From Favolaschia claudopus (taxonomy: Eukaryota > Basidiomycota > Agaricomycetes > Agaricales > Mycenaceae), in the NCBI GenBank assembly GCA_037176885.1, contig JAWWNJ010000048.1, positions 558,001-622,000 on the forward strand: a stretch of DNA of 64,000 bases, in the 5' to 3' direction. Below are positions 22,795-34,500 of this stretch, one piece after another. The translations under genes and the position numbers were made by a program. The notes below the pieces were generated by a model. It was not told the DNA's origin and searched no databases. It saw only the letters and a program-made list of their open reading frames with translations. Position 1 is the stretch's first letter, and every line of letters begins with the position of its first letter.

Positions 22795-24614
22795 CTACGC
22801 TACGTATTCTGCGTACTCTTCTTCCGAAATACGTGGTACAGGTTCTCCTTGGTCGTTGATATTCAGGCCAGCCATTTTCATCGTCTCAAATCTCTCCCGC
22901 ACATCCAGAGAATGAATAATGGACGGGATCCGGATACTGCGCAGCGACCGGTCGTTTGCTGGCATATTCCACCGGGATTCGATCACTTCGCACAACGATG
23001 TCTCGAACTCCATGACCTGATTTTTGAGATAATCATCCGGCCGAGCGACCCATAATGAAGCTAGTCTGAGGCAAAAACCTGAGGAACGATGGATGACGCG
23101 GAGGACGTTTTTAGGAAGCCTTTCTGCGGTGATTCCGAATCCATCCCATATGACGTCCAGGTGTACCAAAGTGGGTACGCATCCCAAAAGCTTCCCGAAA
23201 GCGTCCGCGCTGTTCCTATACAATCCCAACTTCAGATTTTGCAGATGACACTCAGAGAGTTTCAGAAATTCTGGAATATGAAGGTCGCACGGGCAAGAAA
23301 TGATGATTAGATCTTCCAATTTTGGGGCTGCGAGGTGTTGAAGAATGTGGGAAGAGTGGCCGAGGCATGCTAGCCGCGCGAGGTGAGGGAGTGTAACAAT
23401 TGCAGTGAATGTTAATGTATAATGCGCGCCAGTGTGAAACACTTCTTTGAATCCGAAAACAGCTATATTTGGTACATTCTTTAAAACTTGAAGTAAAAGA
23501 TCGGGATATGCGTAGAGCTCGAGGTGTGTGATGCTGGTCCAGATAACAGAGACGGATGAAGAGTGTGTGAAGAGATCGGGATGTGCGGTTTCAACCTTGC
23601 GTAGGCGAGGAGCAATGGAAAAAATGTCGCTGAGTTCCTGCGGCCATACACCCGGGCCAGTGCGATGACCATAATCCAATGAAAGGTGAGACAAGCTTCC
23701 AAGTCGACCTTTGACCCCCGACAATCCACGTAAAATACTGGCATTTCCGCCCCACAAGAGAGTCAGATGTGTCCAGCGATCGCTGTGCTCAGCAATCGCG
23801 GAAAAGAGCGCAACGCAGTGGTCGATATCAGCGGTCGACTCATCAACACGGAGGTCGACCTGCAAAGGCGTGCTTGTGGAGAGTTGGATCTGGCTTTCCA
23901 ATGCCTCCATGGGATAGGCAGAGCGAAAATCTATAAACGGTTCGCATGCATCGATGCGGATATGAGACCATAGCCATGGGTCCCCGAGAGCGGCGTTCCT
24001 CCATGCTCGACAGATATGAGCGAGACGCCATGGCGCAGTCAGCACCTGACTCTCGCTCACAAGACGCGAAAACCCGCGCAGCTCCGACGAAAGCGTCCAG
24101 CGAAAGATTTCAACGATGATTTCGGTCGGCGTACGCTCCAGCACAGACGCAAGGGCAACGGGATTGAGAATCGTAAACCCTTTCTCGAAGTCTTTGATGG
24201 CGCTCTCCACCACAGCCAACTCTCTCATGACGGAGCGAAATCCTTTGCGCGTTCGCAACAAGCTGTTATCAGGACGAGATCGTTGGAGCGATCTGCCGAG
24301 TTCAGCTACTCTCGCCCGAAGTAAAGCTGCTCTGGCGTAGAGGGAAAATCCCTCCTTATGTGTATGGGAGGCAGCTTCTTCCTCGTGAAAAGTAGAGTTT
24401 TGGTTCTTTCGATTTCTGTATGCCTGCTGCGCTATCTACAAAAAATTGAGCTTTGGTCAGGCCGATGCGTTCGATGAAGAGTAGGCTAAATCTAGCGACC
24501 TACCATCGACTGCTCCCTTCGTCTGTTTCTTTCATATCGAAAAGGTTAGAGTCCAGAAGCAATATGCTGTATCATGATATTTGCTCACATTCGTGCTTGC
24601 TCGGACGCGTCCAT
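22795..24614 (-). CDS. F-box-like domain protein of the Agaricomycete type
   Basis: Minus-strand exons 24614-24589, 24522-24504 and 24435-22795 total 1,686 nt, giving 561 aa. The start ATG at 24614 reads MDASEQAR; the two short first exons were found by frame (phase 2 then phase 0). Residues about 60-120 are helical (LYARAALLRARVAELGRSL...LAVVESAIKDFEKGF). The F-box-like motif follows: LERTPTEIIVEIFRWTL, then RLAHICRAWRNAALGDPWLWSHI, the standard signature of this large Agaricomycete family. The rest is a Leu-rich solenoid (LSHLSLDYGHRTGPG, LHIPEFLKLSECHLQNLKL). A Skp1-binding role is inferred from the family. It belongs to a different subfamily from the F-box/LRR genes at 16, 49 and 52 kb. 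Confidence 0.85.
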
Positions 24615-26288
24615 GTTCACCGTCCAGGATGAAAGCTATTCGTGGGATGGTCTGAGAAAGGCAGCGGTTCTCGAAGTTTTTTGTTCCGCCTGGAGGTACA
24701 GTTTTCGACAGTCTTGAGTAGTCTTGCAGGTGAGGGAGCAAAAAGCTTTGATGCTCAATATGACTCATGAATCATCATGATCCGATCATTGATGCAACAA
24801 AAATCCAATGAAAACTCGGGAAAATTCTATTTGGCACCCCCGGGTGCCGGAATACCCCGGGTGCTAAATAACATTTTTCTATTTGGCACCTCCGATTCCG
24901 GCCACGTGCCACTGCGGCAAGCGCTATGCCGACGAGTGGCCGTCAAGTCCGCCTCACTGAAAAGGAGCATATAAAGCTCTCATATAAAATATGGATGGAA
25001 ATTGAACAAGCTCAAATTAACGAGCTTGATTGGTACTGTGTATTACAACCGATGAGTGACGCTCCTGGGACTCTGCAGATTTGCCGGGACATGCCGTTTT
25101 ACGGTCATCACAACCAGGAAGTCAATCTTGTCTTGTCCTCAGAGGCCAGCGCTCAGTGGTTCTAGTCACCTAATTCTCGAAAATATCTCTGCTGTCCATA
25201 TAGTCCTACATTAATTGAAGTTGCAGATTATACACCAGCACCAGTTCGGAATGATCGGAGTCGTGGTGAAACAAATTGAAATCCTCGAGTAGAAGGTGAC
25301 TTGGTTCGGGAAGAAAATTAAATGAGTATTATATCTGGCAAGGGTTGCTGCTATGCATATGCATTTACATTGATTTTCTGCTTCAGTGCCCATGCAAACT
25401 TCAAGTTCAACCAACACTACACTCGAGGCCGGTGAACGGCTTGATGGCAGAATTGATGGGATCTGTTGCAAATTTATGTTGGGTCACGGGTTCGACGGGG
25501 TGCCAAATAGTACTACCCGGGGTACTGTCGAGGTACTCCAGCACCCCGGGGTGCCAAATAGAATTTTCCGAAAACTCGAGAGCTTCGGAAAATATAAAAC
25601 TCGCTTATACCCGCTTTACGCGCGTCGAGTCTATAGTCTAGCCTCAAGATACAGAACACTCGAGGAAAAGTGGGACTCCGGACCAGCAGTGATGACGATC
25701 GGATGTGGGAAAATGAAGCTTTGATGGCCGGCTTTCTCCACCGTACCTCGCTTCTTCCCAGCTTCTTCCTCAGCGTCTACTTTTCTTGGGTTGTGAGCAC
25801 TGAGATCTTGAACGCACGACTGGAGAACGGTCTTAACGCCAAATTTGAATCGCCTTACAACAATTCTGTCTTGTAACATCCGGGAAAGCTCCCGACGTGA
25901 CCTTGTTCATCCCAGATCTAGTAGATTCCCAGTAAACCAGACTCTCTTGATCATCACGTTTGAACTAGATTCGCAGTCAACGTTCAACAGCAATGTCCCA
26001 TGGTTGAACTACAATCGGAAACTCCGAATTTCTGCAATGAATTTTTCAAATACCTCTTTTGGAGCATTCCGCTCCCCGTATAGCCGCACTCAGGTAAGTA
26101 GTAAGGTTACAGTTCTTTCAAGTTGCCCAGCTCCGCATCGGAAATTAACCCGGTCTATAGCTCTCTATGGACAGTCGACTTCCCGATATACCGCTGCCAA
26201 GTGCGTATTGTAGCGGAACGGCCGAAGGCGAGTAACTCCCGCCGCCTTGCCCTTTCTCAGCGCCATTCTCTGAGCTGGCAGGCTGCTC
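24615..26288. other. Intergenic, largely occupied by a non-autonomous transposon
   Basis: Apart from the 751-bp element at 24819-25569 there is no coherent coding sequence. The right part (25580-26288) is upstream of the transporter gene and holds only short frames. Confidence 0.5.
24819..25569. mobile_element. Non-autonomous DNA transposon with 29-bp inverted ends and 9-bp target duplication
   Basis: Termini 24819-24847 and 25541-25569 are inverted repeats of 29 bp with one mismatch, beginning GGAAAATTCTATTTGGCACC. They are flanked on both sides by the direct repeat GAAAACTCG (24810-24818 and 25570-25578). Inside each end, the CTATTTGGCACC / GGTGCCAAATAG motif occurs a second time (about 24879 and 25499), so the ends are doubled. 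The interior encodes nothing recognisable. A 9-bp duplication would suit a Mutator-like enzyme; the ends do not match the MULE at 11.3-15.0 kb. Confidence 0.8.
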
Positions 26289-29200
26289 ATGATCCACCCG
26301 CCTCTACCAACTGGCTCAGCAGAGAGAAATGGATTTATATCGTCGGGCGCCTGCGCCAGCACGGTCGATACTATCCGATCGAAGTACTTCTGTGCCATAG
26401 AATCTCCAATCCTCCCTTGGGAATATCGATTTGCACTCAAATGCTCTATCGCGTACTTCATTGCTTCCCTCTTCACGTTTTCGCCCTATCTTTCGAGTCT
26501 CATATCAAACTTTCCGGCGTACAATAATCCGTCGTCTAGTCCGTCTCCCGTGGGGTATCTTGTCGCAACTGTGTACGTCGGTCGTCCATGGTCGTCCTTT
26601 GTAGGAATAAAAGCTAACTTGTTCTCAGCTCCGTGCATTTCAATCCTGCGAAAACAATCGGTGCTATGGTGGAGGCAGATCTTTATTGTGTTGTTGGTCT
26701 GTTATACTCAGCTTTCGTTTGCCTTTCCTCCGTATCTCTCTTTTGTTGGCTGGAGGGCAAGTCGGGGTGGGACTGGCTTGCTTCCATTTTGGTGATTGTG
26801 TGGATTGGAGTGCACTTTGGGTTCATGGGTTGGATGAAGGTTTGGATGAATCATCCATCGTTCAGCGTTGGTGAGTGATTATTGATTTTCTTGACTCCTG
26901 CTCCTTTTTTAAATGTCGTCAAGCTTGCACCATGATGTCAATCATCATATTTCTCGTGTAAGTGTCTGCACTATTGCGCAGATTACGCTGAATTGAAATC
27001 TACAGTCTGGTCAAAGAGGGCGGCCTCGAGCCCCTCTTACAAACTTCCTTCATTGCCTTTTGCGGCACCGTAATCTCGAATCTTGCGTGTTACTTTATCT
27101 GGCCGCACTCTGCGACAGCAATTCTGAAAGCTAACATCGCTATGACCCTTGACTCGTTCTCAAATGTCTTGGATTCGGTCACGAGCGCGTTTTGCGTTGA
27201 CGACGGGTTTCACGATTCGAAACTTGAAAACACCAGCTCGAAACCGAGTAGCTTTGCGACCTTGAAAAATAACCTGCGGGAGTCTCAGAGCGAATGGATT
27301 GGGCGGAGGCGAGGCGGCCCGGGTGGGAGGTTGGGTAAAGCTTACGAGGACGCGTTGGATAGTATGAATAGGTTGAGCCAGCATCTCGATGAGCTCAGCC
27401 CAGGGACACGCTTGCGTTGCGATCTCGTTCGACAGGGTCAGGCTACGATGGGCCTCGGAGATGCAGCGCCGGTTTGCCATCGTTCTGAATTGTTGTACGA
27501 GTTGCAGCCTGCGTTGAACAGTTTGTCGGTAAGTAGATATTCGTATCATGCTCCGCTGCGGGTCCACCGAAAGTTTCACACAGAAAACTTGCCCTTGGTC
27601 GCTTTCGCGAATGCGGCAATTGTTCGCGGCGTCACTTGGCGATAATCCTTTTGAAGATGAATTTTTCGATTTGACAGAAGAATTTGAGGGTGCTATATTC
27701 CAATTTGACAGTGCTTTGAACCGTGCTCCACGCAACACATCTCTGATTTCTTTTGATACGATGAACGTGGAAGACCATGAATACGTGTCCGTAACCTGCT
27801 TGTACGTCCTTTCGAATCTATTCGAACCCTTCGAACTCACTAACTTAATTTAATGGCAGCTTCATCTTCACTCTCAAAGAAACTGCGACAGAATTGATAT
27901 CGCTCGCTGACGCGATCGGTAGAATATCGAAATTTGAGCCCCGCGCTCGACCGAATCATACACATTGGTGGACGCGTATATTCCGAAGCCGCTCCGCACA
28001 AAGGACGCCCGCAAACGGCATTCATCCTCCTGGAAGAGTTATACCAAAATCATCCACCTTGAAACGAAGATTCTGTGAGTTCTCCGTCCTCCTCCTCCTT
28101 CTTCACACATAACTCGTTTTTTTCTCCCCAATCAACTCAAGCCTCCATCATGATTCCCAAAGGCCTCATCCACCCTTCTTTCCCAAAGATCCGCCCCCAC
28201 GCGCCAAACACGATGCACACTCCGTCCTACGACGGCCTCACCTTTATTGGCAAGATCAAGATGCGATTTTGGAGCTTCGGACGGAGGGTTGGAGAAGCGG
28301 ATGTGCGGCATGCGTTCAAGGTTGGAGGGGCTACGGCGATTTTGGCGGCGCCGGCGTTTTTTGAGGCGACGAGGCCTGTGTTTTTGAGGTTGTGGGGACA
28401 TTGGGCGTTGATTTCGGTGAGAACTTATTTGTCTCCGATATTGTTCATATTGCTTACTGAGTGACGGTGTAGTTCTTTGTTGTGATGTCTCCGACTCTCG
28501 GAGAAGTAAGCGTCGGGTCAGATGTCGATTCAAAGAATTCCCGGCTGACGAGGATTTCAGACAAATTTCTCAAGTCTTCATCGCGTGCTTGGAACCATGT
28601 GCGTATGATATCCCAATTTTCTCGGGCCAACCGACTGAATATCCTCTTTTACATATTTGTAGATTCGGCGCGACGGTAGCTGCGATCATGTACACCCTCT
28701 TCCCAGAAAACCCCATCATCCTAGCAATTTTCGGTTTCCTCTTCTCCTTACCTTGTTTCTACTACAACACTTCCGCCTCGAGGTTTATCCTTCTGACGTA
28801 TAATCTTACTTGTTTGTATTGGTGAGTTCGCCTCGCCATTTTGCGTCGACGATGAAGGGATTGATCGGTATTTTGACTTTACAGGTTGATAGTTATAACG
28901 TTCGAGAACGTGCGGTGTCAGTCGTTGAGGTGGCGATTTTGCGTGGGATTGCGGTTACGGCGGGGGTGCTTTGGGCGGGACTGGTTGCGAGGTTGTGGTG
29001 GCCGGCGGAGGCGAGGAGGGAGTTTGGGAGGATGTTGGGCGAGTTGAGTCTCTCTCTCTTCTTCTTGTCTATGCTTTTGATGGCGCTATTATTTCGAGCG
29101 GTTCTTTTTAACGTTGTGGACGCAGATATTGTCTTGAGATCGGGTGGTTGTATACCCGTCTGGAGGCTGTGAATCCGTATTCCGGGGACCATGATGATTC

Positions 29201-30176
29201 GAATTCGAATGTAGGGGATCCTGAGAGGAGGCCGCTGTTGCCGAGGTATCCGACGTTGGACGAGTACGTGAAGGAGTTTATGGCGATGTGCGTCCCATTT
29301 CTTTGCTTTTATCTTCTCCTCCCCACTCGCGTCGGATATTACTTATATATAGGGAACTCCACCTCCAACTCAAACTCCTGCAACTCAAGAAACTTCTCGA
29401 CCAGACGCAACACGAGCCGAGGTTGAAGGGGCGGTTCCCGTGGAGTTGTATCGAGGGATTTTGAAGAGTTTGGGGTTGATACTGGGGAGGTTGAGAGGGG
29501 TGAGGTGTGTTACTATGAGGGAGGAATGGTAAGTTTTTTTTGTCTTATCTTTCATTCATAATTTATTGATCTATTGATTTTTGTTGTGCGATTTGAATCA
29601 GGTTCACGGTGGGCTATCTATGCTATTTGGCTATTGGCTGAGTACTACTGAGAGATTTGTTAGAATGTACAGCGAGAGTTCATTCTCCCTGTTAACGCGG
29701 AGCGGCGGGAAATGGCTGGGAATGTGGTGTTGAGTTTCTCGACTCTGGCAGCGGCGTTTCAGTTGAAGGGGCCGCTGCCGCCGTATTTGCCGTCACCGGA
29801 TGCGGCGAGGGGGCGCTTTGTATGTCTTTCTTCTCGTCAATTCCTTGTTTTACTTCTTTCTTCAATCTTATTTTTCAATACCTCTCGAAATGAGTGGCCG
29901 GCTGATATTTCACAGATCGAGGCTATCCGGCAGCAATTTCGAACTGGAACCTTACGGACTCAAACTCGTCATGGATTGGACACAATGGATTTGAAGGACA
30001 AGAATAACGGGACGATGAAGAAGAAGAAGAATGCGGAGATTTTGTTCTTTGCGTATGCGCTTTTGATGCGGGGGTTGACGGGGGAGGTGGAGGGGCTGGG
30101 GAGGGTTGTGCAGGAGGCATTTGGGGTTGTGGGTGGGGCGAGGGAGGGGTTTGAGGGGATCTTTAATTCAGGGTGA
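26289..30176 (+). CDS. ArAE/FUSC-type multipass membrane protein (DUF2421/DUF2422 family), one frame break
   Basis: Sixteen exons: 26289-26572, 26629-26870, 26924-26957, 27006-27528, 27584-27801, 27860-28074, 28142-28416, 28473-28505, 28561-28598, 28663-28821, 28893-29042, 29126-29287, 29353-29528, 29602-29608, 29673-29819, 29916-30176. The N-terminal half (aromatic acid exporter N domain) has about five membrane segments and the motif SVHFNPAKTIGAMVEADLY. A cytosolic part follows, then a second bundle (FKVGGATAILAAPAFF, WALISFFVVMSPTLG, GIAVTAGVLWAGLVARLWWP) and the C-terminal domain (HEPRLKGRFP, LPVNAERREMAGNVVLSFS, KGPLPPYLPSPD). Family members are predicted transporters of the plasma membrane or ER. 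Exon 13 is one base short for its phase: at about 29436-29442, TTCCCGTGG would need one more base to read FPVELYRG. Exon 14 is a 7-bp micro-exon. The start ATG is the first in frame; an upstream exon is possible. Confidence 0.8.
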
Positions 30177-30678
30177 TGAGGTGGGTGGGATAGGAGGATT
30201 TGGAGTTTTGGGGGAGAAGAAGAGAGGGAAGTGTTCTTGGTCGTCGGTTGAGGTTGGTGTTAAGTGTTTAAATTGTTTGTGTTGAGTTTTGTCGTGTGTC
30301 CATAATACATGTTGGCATTCACTATTGATATTTAGAGCTATATATTTCAAATTGTACCGGTGTGGTCACGATGTAGTATGAGTTGGCCCGGGATCTGGAC
30401 TTGAGATATTAGATTGGGTTGTTCTGTACATTACTACATTCCTGCCTGGTTACTGCAAGTCGAATCTACTACCAGAGTGAGAGCACACATAACAGTTTAT
30501 TGCCATTGAGTGTGTCCATAGAAAGTGTTAAATTGCATGACGGGGGTAGGGTTTCCTTGTCCATTGTTATCTTGTCCAATCTGTTCAGTGTTGAAGAAAG
30601 TTCAAAGAAAGTTGGAAGACGATCGCCTGCCACAAGCGTCGAGTGGTTTCAGTATTCTGTGTTTTACAGAGTCACATT

Positions 30679-30770
30679 GCATTAATGGGGTAGTGGTAAC
30701 CTGGGTCGTTGCCATTTTCCGAGTGTCATGAAAGCTCGACCCGCCGGGGGTTCGATTCCCCCTTAATGCA
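30679..30770 (+). tRNA. tRNA-Gly(GCC) with a short intron
   Basis: The acceptor stem GCATTAA pairs perfectly with TTAATGC, followed by discriminator A at 30770. The T arm is GGGGG-TTCGATT-CCCCC. The anticodon stem GGTCG/CGACC encloses TTGCCA, an intron of about 20-21 bases (ttttccgag...gaaag) after position 37, and T. The anticodon is therefore GCC (glycine). The D arm GGGTAGTGGTAACCT is typical for tRNA-Gly. The gene stands alone. Confidence 0.85.
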
Positions 30771-30786
30771 CTGGCGGTGCGAAAGC

Positions 30787-30792
30787 TTTTTT
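30787..30792 (+). terminator. RNA polymerase III terminator of the tRNA
   Basis: A run of six T residues 17 bases after the tRNA end, as expected for Pol III termination. Confidence 0.7.
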
Positions 30793-31515
30793 GCTTCGTT
30801 GTCGGCGCCAGGGATACCTTCCCTCTCCGTCAACCGGAAGTGACCCATTTCAAGCTTTCAAGCACACTTTAACCCGAAGCATATTGAACTAGGAAGCGCA
30901 GGTACTTAGAATGTCTGCCGTGACTGTCGCTGTCGAGTTCCTGAGTCGGAGTCCTGATCTACCGGATCCGAGTCGGGGATCTGTGGACAATCGGCTTCAA
31001 AAGGAGCGGTTTGAATTGGATTGCGACGGCCAAGGCGGTATTATCAGAGTGAACACGTTGGGATCAAATGTCGAACGGTCGGACGGGACCAAAAGGGAGA
31101 GTTTACATACAGAGAAACGCCGCGCCACGATGGTGTGACGTGTCGCGTTTGTGCGAATCGCGAGCGCGTACTTACAGACTCTGAGCCCTCTGCAGTCTCC
31201 TCTTACAGTCTGAGTAAAACGGTAAGAGGTAGGAGAGCGTGTGAAAGGTGACGCGGCCACCGGTCCGCCTGAGCCGAGTATTTGTTGATGTTTTTATCTG
31301 GTGTCTTTGTCGTTGTCGTTGTCACCGTCGCTCTTCTTCATCCATCGCCGTCGCCAGTCACTATTACAAGAAACACAATAGCAGAACAACAACAACAAGA
31401 AGAAAAACAAGAAGAGCTAGGCGACATATAACAACGACTCGAAGCACAAGACTTGACGCTCGAAGCTTGAATACGGCGTGGTTTCTGCGTGGCGCACGAG
31501 TCACCCGCATTCTGC

Positions 31516-34500
31516 ATGCCGTCCCGAACAAAGTCACCTTCCGCGTCAACAACGCATACAATTCAGCAAAATAGGGAACCCGAACAATCCAGCAAGGACA
31601 CGAGTCCGAAGCGCCGCAGCACACGTTTTGGGGCCGTGGCGACGCCGCGTGCCTCGAGTTCCTCCTCTTCGAGCACGACTCCACCGACGCCGGCAACTCC
31701 GCTGTCGGTGACGTCGACGCCGACGTTCAGACGCATACTGCGCCCGCCTAGTGCGCGGAAGCTTTCTGCCAAGGCGAAGGAGGCTTCGTCGTCGGCGTCA
31801 GCGTCGTCGCCGTTGGTGCCGCACAGGGAGAGGAAGAGGAAGAGTCCGGAGGTTGTCGATGCGCCGGGGGACGGTGAGGATGGAGGACGAGGACGAGGAC
31901 AAGATGGGGCGGTGGTTAAGAGGCAGAGGGTGAGGTGTCCTGCTGAGGTATGTCGTCTGTCTTGTCTTCTTCTGTCTTCTTCTCTTGTCTTGTTTCTCTG
32001 CTGGGTCCGGATATCTGGCGTTTTGGGGTCGTTCTCCGGCTCCTTTTATGTTTTTGTGGTCCTTCTTGCTGGATTGCCTTTTTGGGGTGCTTGAGAGGAG
32101 GGGCTTCGAGTCGGCTGTCTTGGATCCTGTCAATCGGCGTGTAGATGTATAGAAGGGAGGGAGGTGATGGATGAATGGGGAATGGGGAAGGCGGAGGATG
32201 TGGGCGGACGCGTGTGCATGGACTGCCTCGCTTTTCTATCGATGGGCGTCTATGTGACGATGTCGTATTCTCCTCGTTCCCTTTCCTCTGTCTACTTTCC
32301 ATACATCGTCACTAACTTCCACCTTCTTTCCTCTAGCCCGACACCCCCTCCCACGCCCGCCCCAACAAAGGCAAAGGCAAAGCCCCCTCCCCCGCCTCCA
32401 CCTCCACCTCCTCGGCATCCTCTTCATTATCTACATCCGCCGCGTCGTCGTCTACGCCCACGTCTTCGGCGGGGTGCACGCGCAGAACGAGGTCCCCTGT
32501 GGAGGAAGCTGAGACGGTGCCACCGAGGAAGAAGCGGAAGAGGGAGAAGAAGGGTGCTGAGAAGGGTGGGAAGGCGCCGAGGACGACGACGACGACGAAG
32601 AAAGTTGTGGCTGCGAGTGCGAGTAGTGCAGCGACGACGAGTCAGCCTGTACCGATGCCGATGCCGCCGATGCGGCTGACGAGGCGGACGGCGAGGTTGT
32701 TTTATACTGTATGTGCATCATTTTCTCTATCTATACTCTCTATACTTCACTCTCCCATCTACTCTAAAAGCTAATTAACAACCACCCACAGCCCACCACG
32801 AATCCCAATCCCCCTCCCTCCTCCTCGCAATCTACCTCAACAACATCCACCGCTCGTCAGAGGAAAGAAGAACAAGACGCGGCGAACGCCGCTAACCCGT
32901 TGACGTTGCGGCCGCGAAGCGAAAGAGGGGCGAGTCCGGCGCCGGGGAGGCTGGATGAGATTGATATGGGGGTTGCTATTGGGTCCTCCTCCTCTTCAGG
33001 CGAACAAAGGGAGAGTCAAAGTCAGACGACGAGCCCGATTATGCGTCCGGTGGGGGTGGTGACGAGTCCGCCGCCGGTTATGCTTGGGGGGAAGCCGGCG
33101 TTGGGGATGTTGTCGACTGCGATGAGCGGTGGGTTGATGGGGTTGGGGTTGGTGGCTGGGAGTAGTCCGTTGAGTAGTCCGTTGACGTCGCCGTTATTGG
33201 GGGCGGGGTGGGAGAGGGGGTGGGATGGGGGGTTGGGTGTGGTTGGGGAGGAGAGGGAGAAAGCGAAAGAGAGTGCGGACGTGGAGATGGTGTTAGTTGG
33301 TGGGTCTTTATTTCACTCCCTTTTTCTTCGGTTCGATGCTGATGTAGGATTGTTCCAGATGCGAGTGAGAGGAAAGGTGACGATGAGGCCTTGACGGTGA
33401 CGAATGCGGATCCTAGTGTCACTCCGACTTCGAGTCCGAGGGCGAGCGTCAGTGTCTCGCCGTCCTTGAGGCCTACGAGTCCGACTTTGACTTTGACTGT
33501 GGCGTCGTCGAGCAAAGTCGTTGGCGGTACGAGTCCCAGTAAGAGTCCAAGTCCACTTCCAGCTAGGAGTACGGGTGTGGATTCGAATATTGCGACTTCT
33601 ACCTCCCCATTCGCACCAGCTGCATCTCCGACACCCCTCACCGCTTCCTCTGCCTCGCCTCCACCCCTCGCAACCACATCCGCGGCTGCGATATCGACAC
33701 CCGCTTCTGGTCATGCACGTTCGCGCTCGCTTTCCCCCGACGAGTTGGCGCCGTCACCGTTTGTGTTGCCTGCGGTGGGGCCGGAGGCGGAGTTGATGAG
33801 TGTGTTGGCGGCGGTGGGTTCCACTGCTCCTGTGGCTGTGACAGACAAAGACGAAGCATCGGGGAGTGGTTCGCCTCCTCCTCCTCAAGCAGGGAATGTG
33901 ACTCCCAGCTCAAACCCAAATCCTACCATCCCGCTGCCATCCTCGTCTTCGTCCCCGCCCCCGGACTCCATACCAGCACCAACGCCCCCGCAGCAGAGCG
34001 TTTCCACGGAGGCGGACCCGTTGGCGATTATGGGGATGAATTCGCCTGGTGGGAGTGGAATCGCTGGTGATATAGCGCCTGGGCCGACTGTGTCGCCTGA
34101 TTGGCCGCTTCCGCATGCGCCGTATGGTGTTCCCTCTTCCTCAAATTCATCGTCGCACCTTTCTTCGACGCTGACTTCATCGTCGTCTTCGTCGGCGTTA
34201 TTATCGATGCCCGCCTCCTCCCCGTCCTCTATAATACCTATATCTTCTCCGACCTCCCCATCTTCTCCACCATACACGTTTTCCTCGGCCCCAGGGCTCG
34301 GGATGCTCGCTGGCCCAGCGACGTTTGCGGAGCGGCAGACGCGCGCGGTGGAGTGGGGGGCGTTGATGGAGAGGAGGAGGAAGGCGGGGGAGCGGGCGAT
34401 GGTGGATGCGCGGGAGGCGGAGATGAGGAGGGAGGCGGGGGAGAGGTGGGTGAGGGAGTGGGGGGCGCCGGTGGGGAGGGGGGTGAGGGTTTGGGGGAGG

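Larger units (their letters stand above)
30177..31515. other. Intergenic carrying one tRNA gene
   Basis: Holds the tRNA at 30679-30770 and its T-run terminator. The stretch 31250-31500 is rich in GTC/GTT and AAC/AAG triplets and is probably the promoter/5' untranslated region of the next gene. A 75-codon frame from 30911 has no support. Confidence 0.5.

Noticed and set aside
30911..31138. 75-codon frame with a plausible ATG after the tRNA
   Set aside because: No intron-linked extension, no recognisable motif, and overlapping frames on both strands are equally long.
33078..33677. Minus-strand 199-codon frame and several similar ones across 32-36 kb
   Set aside because: The sense strand has a five-exon model in phase throughout; the antisense frames arise from biased base composition.
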